From: Methylotenera_A sp046594885 | Lineage (GTDB): Bacteria; Pseudomonadota; Gammaproteobacteria; Burkholderiales; Methylophilaceae | Direction of reading: 5' to 3' | NCBI GenBank assembly: GCA_046594885.1 | Contig: JBKJRD010000075.1 | Location: 1 to 45,810, forward strand | DNA length: 45,810 bases | In this document: positions 33,241 to 42,552 of the stretch, one piece after another | Layout: each line of letters starts with the position of its first letter | How positions within the stretch are numbered: the first letter of the stretch is position 1 | Notes under the pieces: model-generated | What the model saw: only the letters and a program-made list of their open reading frames with translations | The model's database searches: none | What the model was told of the DNA's origin: nothing | Position numbers and translations under genes: made by a program

Positions 33241-35151
33241 CTAAAATTCTGGTAAAGCCTCTAACTGCTCATGCAGCGTCAACCAACGCATTTCGGCAGT
33301 ATCAATTGCATCAATTAATGCTGCTTGGCGTTTCAATAGCTGCTGTAATTCGGCTTTATTATTCGCATCATATAAACTGGCTTCACTGGCGCGCGCATCC
33401 AATAATGTTTTTTCAGCGTTTAATTTTTCCAGATTTTTCTCAATTTGCTCTGTTTCTTTTAGCATTGGCCTGCGTGCGACAATTCGCGCTTGCCTTTCAG
33501 CTTTAGTTTGCGCGTAATCATTTTTTTTGAGCGTTATTTCAGTGTTAACTGCTGTTTTATGTTGTAGTTTAGTAGTGGCTAACCAGTCTTTGTAATCCTC
33601 TAAATCACCATCAAAGCTTTCCGCCATGCCATTAGCAACCAACACAAAATTGTCACAAGTGGCGCGTAGCAAGGCTCTATCATGCGAAACCAAAATCACG
33701 CCACCTTGGTAATCTTGCAAAGCCAAGGTCAACGCATGGCGCATTTCCAAATCCAAATGGTTGGTCGGCTCATCTAATAACAACAAATTCGGACGCGTCC
33801 AAATCAATAGCGCCAAAGCCAAACGCGATTTTTCGCCACCCGAAAAATTTTCGCAGCTGGCGCGCGCCATGTCGCCCTTAAAATCAAAGCCGCCTAGATA
33901 ATTTAAAAGTTCTTGTTCGCGCGTTGCGGGAATTTTTAATTCAAGTTCAAGACGCAACATATGCTGCAAAGGCGATTCATGTGGGCGCAATTGCTCTAAT
34001 TGATGCTGGGCAAAATAGCCAATATTTAAGTCTTTGCCTTCCACCCTTTTGCCTGCCAATGGCTTTAATTCTGCCGCCAGCAACTTAATTAAAGTAGATT
34101 TACCTGCGCCATTTTTTCCCAATAAACCAATACGCTCTCCTGGCCGAATCGCCATCACCACTTTATTGAGAATGGTCTTGTCAGCGTAACCTGCGTCAAT
34201 ATCATCCAGCACCAATAGCGGGTCAGGTGCAGCAATCGGTGCACGAAATTCAAAGCTAAATTGTGAATCCACATGCGCGGCTGAAATCATTTCCATACGC
34301 TCTAGTGCTTTAATGCGGCTTTGCGCTTGGCGCGCTTTGGTGGCTTGCACCCTAAAGCGATCAATATAACTATGTAAATGGGCCACTTTGCGTTGCTGCT
34401 TTTCAAACATGGCTTGTTGCAAAGCCAGCTTTTCGGCACGTTGCCGCTCAAAATCACTATATCCGCCGCGATACAGCGTAATGCGTTGCTGCTCAATATG
34501 CAGCACGGTATCAATTACGTTATCTAAAAAATCTCTATCGTGAGAAATTAATAACAGCGTGCCGCGATAATCACGTAGCCATCCTTCTAGCCAGATTACT
34601 GCATCCAAATCTAAATGGTTAGTTGGTTCATCCAATAATAACAAATCACTGCGGCACATTAACGCGCGTGCTAAATTAAGCCGCACACGCCAACCACCAG
34701 AAAACTCACTCACACAACGGGTTAAGTCAGCCTGACTAAAGCCCAAACCATCTAATAAACTCGATGCACGCGCTTTGGCTGAATAGCCTTCAATATCACT
34801 TAATCGCTGGTGCAGTTCGGCAATTTTTTCGCCTTGATGCTGTGTTTCAGCTTGTACTAATGCCGCTTCAATCTCGGTTAGCTCTGCATCGCCTTCCAGC
34901 GTAAATTGCAACGCGGCTAAATTTAAGCCAGACGTTTCTTGCGCCACATGTGCAATCACCCAGTTTGGCGGCATTTCTAAATCGCCCACTTCTTGCTGCA
35001 ATTCGCCACGCAACAAAGCAAAAAGTGATGATTTACCTGCGCCATTAGCACCGATTAAACCCACTTTATGGCCAGTATGAAGCTGAAAAGAGGCTGCTTC
35101 TAACAACACTTTTACGCCACGAAAAAGACTTAAGTTTCTAAATTGAATCAA
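33241..35151 (-). CDS. yheS: ABC-F ATPase, YheS type
   Basis: A 636-residue soluble protein (E. coli YheS 637) with two ABC domains and no membrane part. First Walker A GANGAGKSS (34-42), signature FSGGWRVRLNLARAL, Walker B LLLLDEPTNHLDLDAV. Then the inter-domain linker (about 240-290, HLHSYIDRFRVQATKARQAQ). Second Walker A GKNGAGKST and signature FSGGEKSRLALAL. The C-terminus is a basic coiled coil. ABC-F proteins act on ribosomes, where they resolve stalls or protect the peptidyl-transferase centre. It leads an operon with the unknown 190-residue gene and is divergent from yhdP. Confidence 0.93.
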   Translation of the reverse strand: MIQFRNLSLFRGVKVLLEAASFQLHTGHKVGLIGANGAGKSSLFALLRGELQQEVGDLEMPPNWVIAHVAQETSGLNLAALQFTLEGDAELTEIEAALVQAETQHQGEKIAELHQRLSDIEGYSAKARASSLLDGLGFSQADLTRCVSEFSGGWRVRLNLARALMCRSDLLLLDEPTNHLDLDAVIWLEGWLRDYRGTLLLISHDRDFLDNVIDTVLHIEQQRITLYRGGYSDFERQRAEKLALQQAMFEKQQRKVAHLHSYIDRFRVQATKARQAQSRIKALERMEMISAAHVDSQFSFEFRAPIAAPDPLLVLDDIDAGYADKTILNKVVMAIRPGERIGLLGKNGAGKSTLIKLLAAELKPLAGKRVEGKDLNIGYFAQHQLEQLRPHESPLQHMLRLELELKIPATREQELLNYLGGFDFKGDMARASCENFSGGEKSRLALALLIWTRPNLLLLDEPTNHLDLEMRHALTLALQDYQGGVILVSHDRALLRATCDNFVLVANGMAESFDGDLEDYKDWLATTKLQHKTAVNTEITLKKNDYAQTKAERQARIVARRPMLKETEQIEKNLEKLNAEKTLLDARASEASLYDANNKAELQQLLKRQAALIDAIDTAEMRWLTLHEQLEALPEF

Positions 35152-35403
35152 TATTTATCCATACTTTAGTTATGCACACTTTAAAACACCAAGCAAAGAG
35201 CGTCAGCCAAATTCGCCAAAAGGCGTTATTCTAAAGCAATCTCAAGCAATACAAGCAAGTGAATTGTATTGTGAAAATAAAGTTAAGCTTTGTTTACGTT
35301 TTGTTTACAGGTTTAGCTGTTTTTTTCAAGTAAAATAACGCTTTAAAATCTGTTTAAATCAAACTGTTGTTGTTTCTGCACAAGGCTTAAGTCACGCGAA
35401 TTA

Positions 35404-38400
35404 ATGATCACACTAAAAAAAATAGCCCGCTGGGCAATGCTTGGTCTAGGCCTGTTAATTGCTGCGATACTCATCACGGCACTCACATTACGCTTTGTGA
35501 TTTTTCCCAATATCGATCAATATAAAGACGGCATTGCCGCGCATCTATCCAGCCTGATTGGGCAAAAGGTCACCATTGGTGACATTGTGACTGGTTGGGA
35601 TAGCTTTTCGCCACACATTGCCTTACATAATTTGGATATATTTGATGCTGAAAAGCGTGTTGCGCTGCACTTGAATAATGTAGAAGCCAGCCTTTCTTGG
35701 TTAAGCGTGCCGATGCTTCAACCCAAACTCAATTCATTAATCGTGCATCAACCAGCGCTGACTATTCGGCGAGAAATGGACGGCAGCATTTATCTGGCTG
35801 GCTTTGCTTTAAAGGGCGAATCTAAACCTGAATTGATGAATTGGCTATTACGCCAGCGTGAAGTAAACATTAAAAATGCACGCATCATTTGGCAGGACGA
35901 TTTACGCCAAGCGCCTGCTTTATCGCTTAACCAATTTAACTTAACCCTGCACAACCCCGTTTTGCATAGCTTAATCAATCAACACCAATTGATCATGTCT
36001 GCGTTTCCCTCGGTTGGCTCACCACAAAAAATGTTTGCCAATGGGCGTTTTATTGGACGAGACGTTGCCAACATCAAAACATGGCATGGTGATTTTTTTA
36101 TTGACCTTAAACAAACCGAGCTAAGTGCTTACAAGCCATGGTTGGATTATCCAATTGATATTAAAAATGGTGTTGGCAGCGCGAAAGTTTGGTTAACTTT
36201 TGCCAATGCGCGTATCCACAGCGTAAAAACACAGGCGGCAATTAAGCATTTGGTGGTGGTAACTAAAAACCAAACTGTGCCTTTTATTGCCGAAAAATTT
36301 TCGGGCGAGGTGCAATGGCAAGACAAAAATAATACGCAAACTTTCACTGCAAAAAATATCACACTTAACACCAATAATGGCTTAAATATTCGCCGTGGCA
36401 GCGGCAGTTATGCGCGTGCCATTAAAAATAACCAAGCTTGGTCAAAAGCCGAAATCCAAGTTGATACATTTAATTTAGACGCTTTAAAACAGATGGCTAC
36501 CCAAATTGATTTGCCTAGCGATATGCAAGCGCAATTAGATGGCTTTGCGCCAACCGGCACTTTAAACGCGCTGCGTTTAAGTTGGGAAACCATTAACAAT
36601 AAGCTCGACCGGTATCAAATAAACACCAACTTCAGTCAACTGGGCATTCAAGCCTTTCAAAAAGTGCCTGGCTTTAGTCATTTGAGTGGCTCGATTGAGG
36701 CAAGTGAAGCGCGTGGCAGCATGCTATTAAACACTAAAAAAGCCCTACTCGATTTTAAAAATATCTTGCGCTGGCCTATCCCTGCAGACAAGTTAACTGG
36801 CAAAATTGACTGGAAAATTCATAATCAAAAAGCCACTATTAATGCGAAAGATATACACATCAGCAGTCCGCACATCATAGGCACATTTAATGCCAGTTTT
36901 GATATGCAAAAAGCAAAAGGTGGTTATCTCGATTTGACGGCTAAGTTTAATAAAGGCGATGCCAAATATGCGCCTTTTTACTACCCGATTATTTTGGGCG
37001 AAGAGACGCTACATTGGTTAGATACCTCAATTCTAGCTGGCCGAGCAGAAGATATTAACTTAACCGTTAAAGGACATTTAGCGGATTTCCCATTTGTAAA
37101 CAACCAGCAAAAACCAGATGCTACGTTGGGCGTATTCAAAGCATCTGCCAAAGTAAGCGATGCAGTATTGGCATATGGTAGCGATTGGCCTGTCATTCGT
37201 AACCTTGGCTTAGACCTTTTATTTGAGGGGAAAAGCATGCTGTTAACCGCCAATACTGGCGATGTGCTTGGTATAAAACTGATTAAAAGCCGCGCCCAGA
37301 TTGCGCAACTAGATGCCGATAAACCTATCCTACAGATTGTTAGCAAAGCAGAAGGTCAAGTATCTGATGGCATTCGATTCATAAACGAAAGCCCTGTAAA
37401 ACAGGTGGCGCTTGGGTTTACCGATCATCTGAAAGTCGCGGGTCAAGGCACACTATTTTTAAACTTAAATATTCCACTAAAAAATGTTGAGGCCACAACT
37501 TATAAAGGCGTTTATAAACTAAGCGATGGCGAAATTTTAACTGATGCCAGCACAGGTTTGCCCGAATTAAGCAAAATTAACGGCAGCTTAACGTTTAATG
37601 AAAACGGTGTGAGCGCAAAAAATGTGCGGGCAGAACTATTAGGCGGACCTGTTCAATTCAACTTTTCTACGCGCGCAGATAAAACCATTTTGATTAGTGC
37701 AAATGGCCGCGTACATGACTCGGGTATTAAAAAAATGATGTCAAACGTGTTCACTGAGAAAATGTTCGGTTACGCTAATTGGGCAAGCGAAATCAGTATT
37801 AAATCTGCAATAGTTAACATGAATTTTCACTCAAATTTAGTTGGTATGGCCATAAATCTGCCACCGCCATTTAATAAAATAGCGCAACAAGAATTAAATC
37901 TGCGTGTGGATAAAAAACAAATGGATAGCAGTAGTGACCTCATTCATGTGAATTATGGTCAATTGTTATCTGCAAAATTATTACGCAATAACCGAGCGGG
38001 ACAATTGACTTTTGAGCAAGGCGATATTGGCATTAATGCAGCGGCAAATAACCCTTCCCAGTCTGGATTAATTGTGCATGGAAAGTTAGACGTGATTGAC
38101 ACAGATGATTGGTTAACACTGTACATACAAAATTCTGCGCAAAATTCTGCGCAAAACTCTGAGCAAGATTCAGCACAAAATTCTGTAGCAAAAACCGATC
38201 TACCCGTTATTAAAAAAGCGGATATCGCTATTGATCAACTGATTGTTGCAGAGCGTGCAATTAATGCCTTAAAAATCACTGCACAACCCAGCGCAACTGG
38301 TTTTAAGATGGCTGTAGATTCGCAAGAAGTATCGGGCGATATTGAATGGCAAAGCGCAGATAACGGCAAAATAACTGCGCGACTTAAGCGCCTTATTATC

Positions 38401-39330
38401 CCGAAATCAGTTATTCCACAATCGACTAGCTCGCCAATTGGCAGCTTAAAAACTAAGCCAAAAAGAGAATTTAAAAAGCTTGCACAATCCTATCCTGCTT
38501 TAGATATTGTGGCTGATCAGTTTGAAATGGGTGCTAAAAAACTAGGTTTGCTTAATTTAAATACATTCGAAAATGGTGAAGATTGGGTGATCCAGAAACT
38601 GAGCTTAACTAACCCTGATAGCACCTTATCGGTGCAAGGAAATTGGCACAATTGGACACGCAATCCCAATACCAGTTTAATTGTATTGTTAACGTCTAAT
38701 AATATTGGTAAAACCTTACTGCGCTTTGGTGAGCCTGACGCCGTTAAAGGTGGTAACGCTAGCATTTCAGGAAACCTTAATTGGGCTGGCAGCCCCCATG
38801 AATTCGATGTCACTCGCTTGAATGGTAACTTAACTGTTGAGGCGACCAAAGGTCAGGTATTGAAAGTAAAACCTGGTGTCGGGCGTTTGTTGGGCCTATT
38901 AACTTTGCAGAGCTTACCTAGACGATTAAGTCTAGATTTCAGAGATTTATTTAGCGAGGGGTTCGCATTTGATAAAATTAGCGCCACCGCTAAAATTGAT
39001 AATGGCATTGTAAGCAGTAACGATTTTTTGATGGCTGGCCCAGCCGCCCAAGCGCTGATTAAAGGCGAAACGAATTTGAAAACCGAAACGCAGAACTTAA
39101 CCATAAAAGTAACCCCAAATGTTAGCGATAGCTTATCGCTTGCCGCATTGGTTGGCGGACCAATTGTTGGCGCAGCAGCATTTGTTGCGCAAAAAATACT
39201 CAAAGATCCATTTAATAAAATTGCATCCACCGAATATAGGATTATTGGTACATGGGATAACCCAATAGAGGTAAAATCAGACAAAAATCCAGCGCAAGAT
39301 CCGAGTAACACCTCTCCATTAACACAATGA
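35404..39330 (+). CDS. yhdP: YhdP-family AsmA-like envelope protein
   Basis: A 1308-residue protein (E. coli YhdP 1266): one N-terminal membrane helix (about 10-33), then a very long beta-rich DUF3971/AsmA-like periplasmic body that is thought to form a lipid-transfer bridge from inner to outer membrane. The C-terminal AsmA-like part includes NLTVEATKGQVLKVKPGVGR and LLTLQSLPRRLSLDFRDLFS. Near residues 910-928 a Gln/Asn/Ser/Ala-rich tract (units of NSAQ) comes from a 12-nt tandem repeat. It lies upstream of a nitrilase-fold gene (16 nt) and tldD. In E. coli yhdP also precedes tldD. No clear ribosome-binding site. Confidence 0.92.
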   Translation: MITLKKIARWAMLGLGLLIAAILITALTLRFVIFPNIDQYKDGIAAHLSSLIGQKVTIGDIVTGWDSFSPHIALHNLDIFDAEKRVALHLNNVEASLSWLSVPMLQPKLNSLIVHQPALTIRREMDGSIYLAGFALKGESKPELMNWLLRQREVNIKNARIIWQDDLRQAPALSLNQFNLTLHNPVLHSLINQHQLIMSAFPSVGSPQKMFANGRFIGRDVANIKTWHGDFFIDLKQTELSAYKPWLDYPIDIKNGVGSAKVWLTFANARIHSVKTQAAIKHLVVVTKNQTVPFIAEKFSGEVQWQDKNNTQTFTAKNITLNTNNGLNIRRGSGSYARAIKNNQAWSKAEIQVDTFNLDALKQMATQIDLPSDMQAQLDGFAPTGTLNALRLSWETINNKLDRYQINTNFSQLGIQAFQKVPGFSHLSGSIEASEARGSMLLNTKKALLDFKNILRWPIPADKLTGKIDWKIHNQKATINAKDIHISSPHIIGTFNASFDMQKAKGGYLDLTAKFNKGDAKYAPFYYPIILGEETLHWLDTSILAGRAEDINLTVKGHLADFPFVNNQQKPDATLGVFKASAKVSDAVLAYGSDWPVIRNLGLDLLFEGKSMLLTANTGDVLGIKLIKSRAQIAQLDADKPILQIVSKAEGQVSDGIRFINESPVKQVALGFTDHLKVAGQGTLFLNLNIPLKNVEATTYKGVYKLSDGEILTDASTGLPELSKINGSLTFNENGVSAKNVRAELLGGPVQFNFSTRADKTILISANGRVHDSGIKKMMSNVFTEKMFGYANWASEISIKSAIVNMNFHSNLVGMAINLPPPFNKIAQQELNLRVDKKQMDSSSDLIHVNYGQLLSAKLLRNNRAGQLTFEQGDIGINAAANNPSQSGLIVHGKLDVIDTDDWLTLYIQNSAQNSAQNSEQDSAQNSVAKTDLPVIKKADIAIDQLIVAERAINALKITAQPSATGFKMAVDSQEVSGDIEWQSADNGKITARLKRLIIPKSVIPQSTSSPIGSLKTKPKREFKKLAQSYPALDIVADQFEMGAKKLGLLNLNTFENGEDWVIQKLSLTNPDSTLSVQGNWHNWTRNPNTSLIVLLTSNNIGKTLLRFGEPDAVKGGNASISGNLNWAGSPHEFDVTRLNGNLTVEATKGQVLKVKPGVGRLLGLLTLQSLPRRLSLDFRDLFSEGFAFDKISATAKIDNGIVSSNDFLMAGPAAQALIKGETNLKTETQNLTIKVTPNVSDSLSLAALVGGPIVGAAAFVAQKILKDPFNKIASTEYRIIGTWDNPIEVKSDKNPAQDPSNTSPLTQ
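38131..38187 (+). repeat. 12-nt tandem repeat inside yhdP
   Basis: Two identical units AATTCTGCGCAA (38131-38142, 38143-38154) are followed by two diverged units and a partial one. They encode NSAQ-type repeats in frame. Such repeats can change copy number without a frameshift. Confidence 0.75.
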
Positions 39331-39346
39331 TGAAGCTTAATTTAAC

Positions 39347-40243
39347 ATGGCTAACTTAACCAAAAAAAATAATCCAGCATTACAACACGCATTAGCAGGC
39401 AGCGTCAAAGTGGCAGGCATTCAAATGGCATCTAGCCCTTATGTGAATGCTAATCTGATTGAGGCAGAACGTTTAATTGCCTTAGCGGCTGCGCAAGGTG
39501 CAAAAATAGTTGTTTTGCCTGAGTATTTTTGCATTATGGGTGCAAAAGAAACCGACAAAGTAGCGGCACGTGAAGTTGCGGGTGATGGAACGAAATCAAG
39601 CGCTGGCACCAAATTAGGCGGTGGCCCGATACAACAATTTTTAGCCAAAATGGCTAAAGAACATCAAATTTGGCTGATCGGCGGCACTGTGCCAATCGTT
39701 AGCAGCTCTGCAAAAAAAGTACGTAATAGTTGTTTGGTATTTAACGATAAAGGCGAGCAAGTCGCGCGTTATGATAAAATCCATTTGTTTGGTCTAGATT
39801 TAGGCACCGAGCATTATCACGAAGAAAACACCATTGAATCGGGCGATCAAGTGGTAGTGGTTGAAACGCCCTACGGCAAAATCGGCTTGTCTATTTGCTA
39901 CGATTTACGCTTTCCAGAGTTATATCGGGCCATGGGCGAAGTGGATATGATTGTGGTGCCGTCTGCGTTTACCGAGACCACTGGCAAAGCGCATTGGGAA
40001 AGCTTAATCCGTGCGCGTGCCATAGAAAACTTATGTTATGTGATAGCACCTGCACAAGGTGGCTATCATGTATCTGGGCGCGAAACGCATGGCAATAGCA
40101 TGATTGTTGACCCATGGGGCGTGATTTTAGATCGTTTACCGCGCGGCTCTGGCATCGTGATTGCCAATGTGAATCGCGATTATCAAACCAGCTTACGCAG
40201 TAGCTTGCCAGCGCTTAAACACAAAACCATCAAAGCCATTTAA
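39347..40243 (+). CDS. Nitrilase-superfamily amidohydrolase (Nit/deaminated-glutathione amidase type)
   Basis: A 298-residue carbon-nitrogen hydrolase with the catalytic triad Glu59 (VVLPEYFC), Lys144 (RYDKIHLFGLD) and Cys184 (LSICYDLRFPELYR). The DLRFPELYR context and length fit the Nit1/YbeM branch, which cleans up deaminated glutathione. The first 20 residues (MANLTKKNNPALQHALAGSV) are an extra N-terminal stretch. It sits between yhdP (16 nt upstream) and tldD, so it was inserted into an otherwise familiar pair. Substrate assignment is family-level only. Confidence 0.88.
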   Translation: MANLTKKNNPALQHALAGSVKVAGIQMASSPYVNANLIEAERLIALAAAQGAKIVVLPEYFCIMGAKETDKVAAREVAGDGTKSSAGTKLGGGPIQQFLAKMAKEHQIWLIGGTVPIVSSSAKKVRNSCLVFNDKGEQVARYDKIHLFGLDLGTEHYHEENTIESGDQVVVVETPYGKIGLSICYDLRFPELYRAMGEVDMIVVPSAFTETTGKAHWESLIRARAIENLCYVIAPAQGGYHVSGRETHGNSMIVDPWGVILDRLPRGSGIVIANVNRDYQTSLRSSLPALKHKTIKAI

Positions 40244-40368
40244 AGCCATTATTTAAACGCTTGCTTAATGAGTCGTTTATATCGCTAGACTGATATCCAG
40301 AATTTACTTAACGCACTTATTCACGATGCGGGTATAGTAAATACAACTTACGTCACCATATTCATATT

Positions 40369-41850
40369 ATGAAAATAGAACAACTAAACCTAACGAAATC
40401 TAGCCACTTTGATACTGCACAAAATGTGCTATTAAAACCGACAGGGCTTGACACCAACGCACTGCAAGGCGTGCTTGGTCACATGATGTCGCATCAAGTC
40501 GACTATGCGGATTTGTATTTTCAATACAGCCGTAGCGAATCGTGGGGCTTAGAAGAAGGTCAGGTCAAATCGGGCAACTTCAGTATTGATCAAGGTGTGG
40601 GCGTGCGCGCAGTAAGTGGTGAAAAAACCGCTTTTGCCTACTCTGATGACATTAACTTAAGCGCTTTAAATAGTGCAGCCAACGCTACTAAATCGATTGC
40701 GGCTTTAGGCTTGCAACAAACCGGCGCTTTCAATAAAAAGCAAAGCATCGTCACTAATCAAAACAAGCAGCTTTATTTGCCACAAGATCCAATTGCCAGC
40801 TTGAGTGCCGACGCGAAAGTGAAATTGCTTGAACGTTTAGAACAGCTTGCAAAAGCGGTTGATCCTCGCGTAACACAAGTCATGGCCAGCATTGCAGGTG
40901 AATATGAAGTGATTATGGTGGCCAGAAGTGACGGCGTGATGGCGGCTGATGTGCGCCCTTTGGTACGTATTTCGGTGCAGGTGCATGTTGAACAAAATGG
41001 TCGCCGCGAACAAGGTGGTAGCGGCGGCGGCGGCCGTTTTGATTATAGCTATTTTACCGATGAAATCTTGCAAGAATATGCACAAAAAGCCGTGCATCAA
41101 GCCTTGGTGAATTTAGATGCGCGCCCCGCCCCTGCTGGTAGCATGACAGTCGTATTAGGCGCAGGTTGGCCTGGCATTTTACTGCATGAGGCGATTGGCC
41201 ACGGATTGGAAGGAGATTTCAACCGCAAAGGCAGCAGCGCATTCGCCAATATGATGGGCAAACAGGTCGCGGCTAAAGGCATCACTATTGTCGATGACGG
41301 CACATTAACTGACCGTCGCGGCTCACTTAGCATGGATGATGAAGGCAACCAAACTAACAAAACCGTGCTGATTGAAGATGGCATTTTGTGTGGTTATATT
41401 CAAGACAGCTTAAACGCACGCTTAATGAATATGCCGCTAACAGGTAATGGACGGCGCGAAAGTTACGCGCACATCCCCATGCCGCGCATGACCAATACTT
41501 ATATGCACAATGGCGATAAAGATCCTGCCGAGATTATTAAATCGGTTAAAAAAGGCCTCTATGCCGCCAATTTTGGTGGCGGACAAGTAGATATCACCAG
41601 CGGCAAATTTGTGTTTAGCGCTGCCGAAGCCTATATGATTGAAGATGGAAAAATCACCTATCCCGTTAAGGGCGCAACGCTAATTGGCAACGGGCCAGAC
41701 GTATTAACCCGTGTTTCAATGATTGGCAACGATATGCAACTGGATTCTGGCGTTGGCACTTGTGGCAAAGAAGGGCAAAGCGTGCCTGTGGGCGTTGGTC
41801 AGCCAACGCTTAAAATTGATGGCTTGACGGTGGGTGGTACGGCTTCTTAA
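40369..41850 (+). CDS. tldD: Metalloprotease TldD
   Basis: A 493-residue cytoplasmic protein (E. coli 481). The metal site HEAIGH (His273, Glu274, His278) followed by GLEGDFNRKGSSAF is diagnostic. With TldE (PmbA) it forms a heterodimeric protease that acts on unfolded peptides and on microcin B17 or CcdA. tldE is not in the window. It lies 125 nt after the nitrilase-fold gene and has no clear ribosome-binding site. It ends at a shared terminator with efp. Confidence 0.95.
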   Translation: MKIEQLNLTKSSHFDTAQNVLLKPTGLDTNALQGVLGHMMSHQVDYADLYFQYSRSESWGLEEGQVKSGNFSIDQGVGVRAVSGEKTAFAYSDDINLSALNSAANATKSIAALGLQQTGAFNKKQSIVTNQNKQLYLPQDPIASLSADAKVKLLERLEQLAKAVDPRVTQVMASIAGEYEVIMVARSDGVMAADVRPLVRISVQVHVEQNGRREQGGSGGGGRFDYSYFTDEILQEYAQKAVHQALVNLDARPAPAGSMTVVLGAGWPGILLHEAIGHGLEGDFNRKGSSAFANMMGKQVAAKGITIVDDGTLTDRRGSLSMDDEGNQTNKTVLIEDGILCGYIQDSLNARLMNMPLTGNGRRESYAHIPMPRMTNTYMHNGDKDPAEIIKSVKKGLYAANFGGGQVDITSGKFVFSAAEAYMIEDGKITYPVKGATLIGNGPDVLTRVSMIGNDMQLDSGVGTCGKEGQSVPVGVGQPTLKIDGLTVGGTAS

Positions 41851-41862
41851 AACCACATAATA

Positions 41863-41887
41863 AAAAAGGCGCTTAAAGCGCCTTTTT
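41863..41887. terminator. Bidirectional terminator between tldD and efp
   Basis: A perfect 10-bp stem (aaaaaggcgc / gcgccttttt) with a 5-nt loop between two convergent stop codons (41850 and 41903), A-rich before and T-rich after. Confidence 0.88.
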
Positions 41888-41902
41888 AATTGCATGAAAT
41901 GA

Positions 41903-42463
41903 TTATTTCAATACACGGTTACGATATTCGCCTGTGCGCGTATCGATTTCAATTTTGTCGCCTTGCGCAACAAACAATGGCACAGGAATTTCAAAACCTG
42001 TCGCCAATTTAGCTGGCTTCATTACCTTGCCTGATGTGTCGCCTTTTACGGCTGGCTCTGTGTAAGTTACTTCGCGCACCACAGTGGTTGGTAATTCAAC
42101 TGAAATGGCTTTACCTTCATAAAAACGAATATCCACTAGCATTGCGTCTTCTAAAAATGGTAGCGCGTCTTGCATAAACTCTGCGTCTACATCATATTGG
42201 TTATATTCTGCATCCATAAACACATAAGTTGGATCGGCAAAGTAAGAGTAAGTCGCCTCTTTTTTCTCAAGCACAATAATGTCAAATTTATCGCCTGCGC
42301 CGTAAATCGTTTCAGATGGCGCATCTGTCAACAAGTTTTTAAACTTCATTTTAACCACAGCAGTGCTGCGGCCAGATTTATTGTATTCGGCTTTCACCAC
42401 GACTAATGGCACGCCATCAGCCATAATCACGTTACCGGCGCGGAGTTCTTGAGCTGTTTTCAT
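41903..42463 (-). CDS. efp: Translation elongation factor P (Arg32 type)
   Basis: A 186-residue three-domain EF-P that relieves ribosome stalling at polyproline. The modified loop reads YNKSGRSTA with Arg32 at the tip in place of the Lys found in E. coli. Arg32 EF-P is activated by rhamnosylation, and the matching enzyme earP is the gene just upstream. The C-terminus VLK and domain motif GDKIEIDTRTGEYRNR are typical. Its own promoter lies at the end of earP (TATAAT, 42525-42530). Confidence 0.97.
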   Translation of the reverse strand: MKTAQELRAGNVIMADGVPLVVVKAEYNKSGRSTAVVKMKFKNLLTDAPSETIYGAGDKFDIIVLEKKEATYSYFADPTYVFMDAEYNQYDVDAEFMQDALPFLEDAMLVDIRFYEGKAISVELPTTVVREVTYTEPAVKGDTSGKVMKPAKLATGFEIPVPLFVAQGDKIEIDTRTGEYRNRVLK

Positions 42464-42524
42464 TGAGTTGCCTTACGATTAATTGTTTTGGAATATCAAG
42501 CATTGGGTTGGAATCAAGCCGCGC

Positions 42525-42552
42525 ATTATACCTTAACTAGTTTTTATTGCAA
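42525..42552 (-). promoter_or_regulatory. Sigma-70-like promoter for efp
   Basis: On the minus strand a perfect TATAAT (42530-42525) follows TTGCAA (42552-42547) with a 16-nt spacer, about 60 nt upstream of the efp ATG. The -35 overlaps the last codons of earP, which allows efp to be expressed apart from earP. Confidence 0.6.

Noticed and set aside
38853..39311. 152-residue frame antisense to the end of yhdP
   Set aside because: Shadow ORF; the opposite strand carries conserved AsmA-like sequence.
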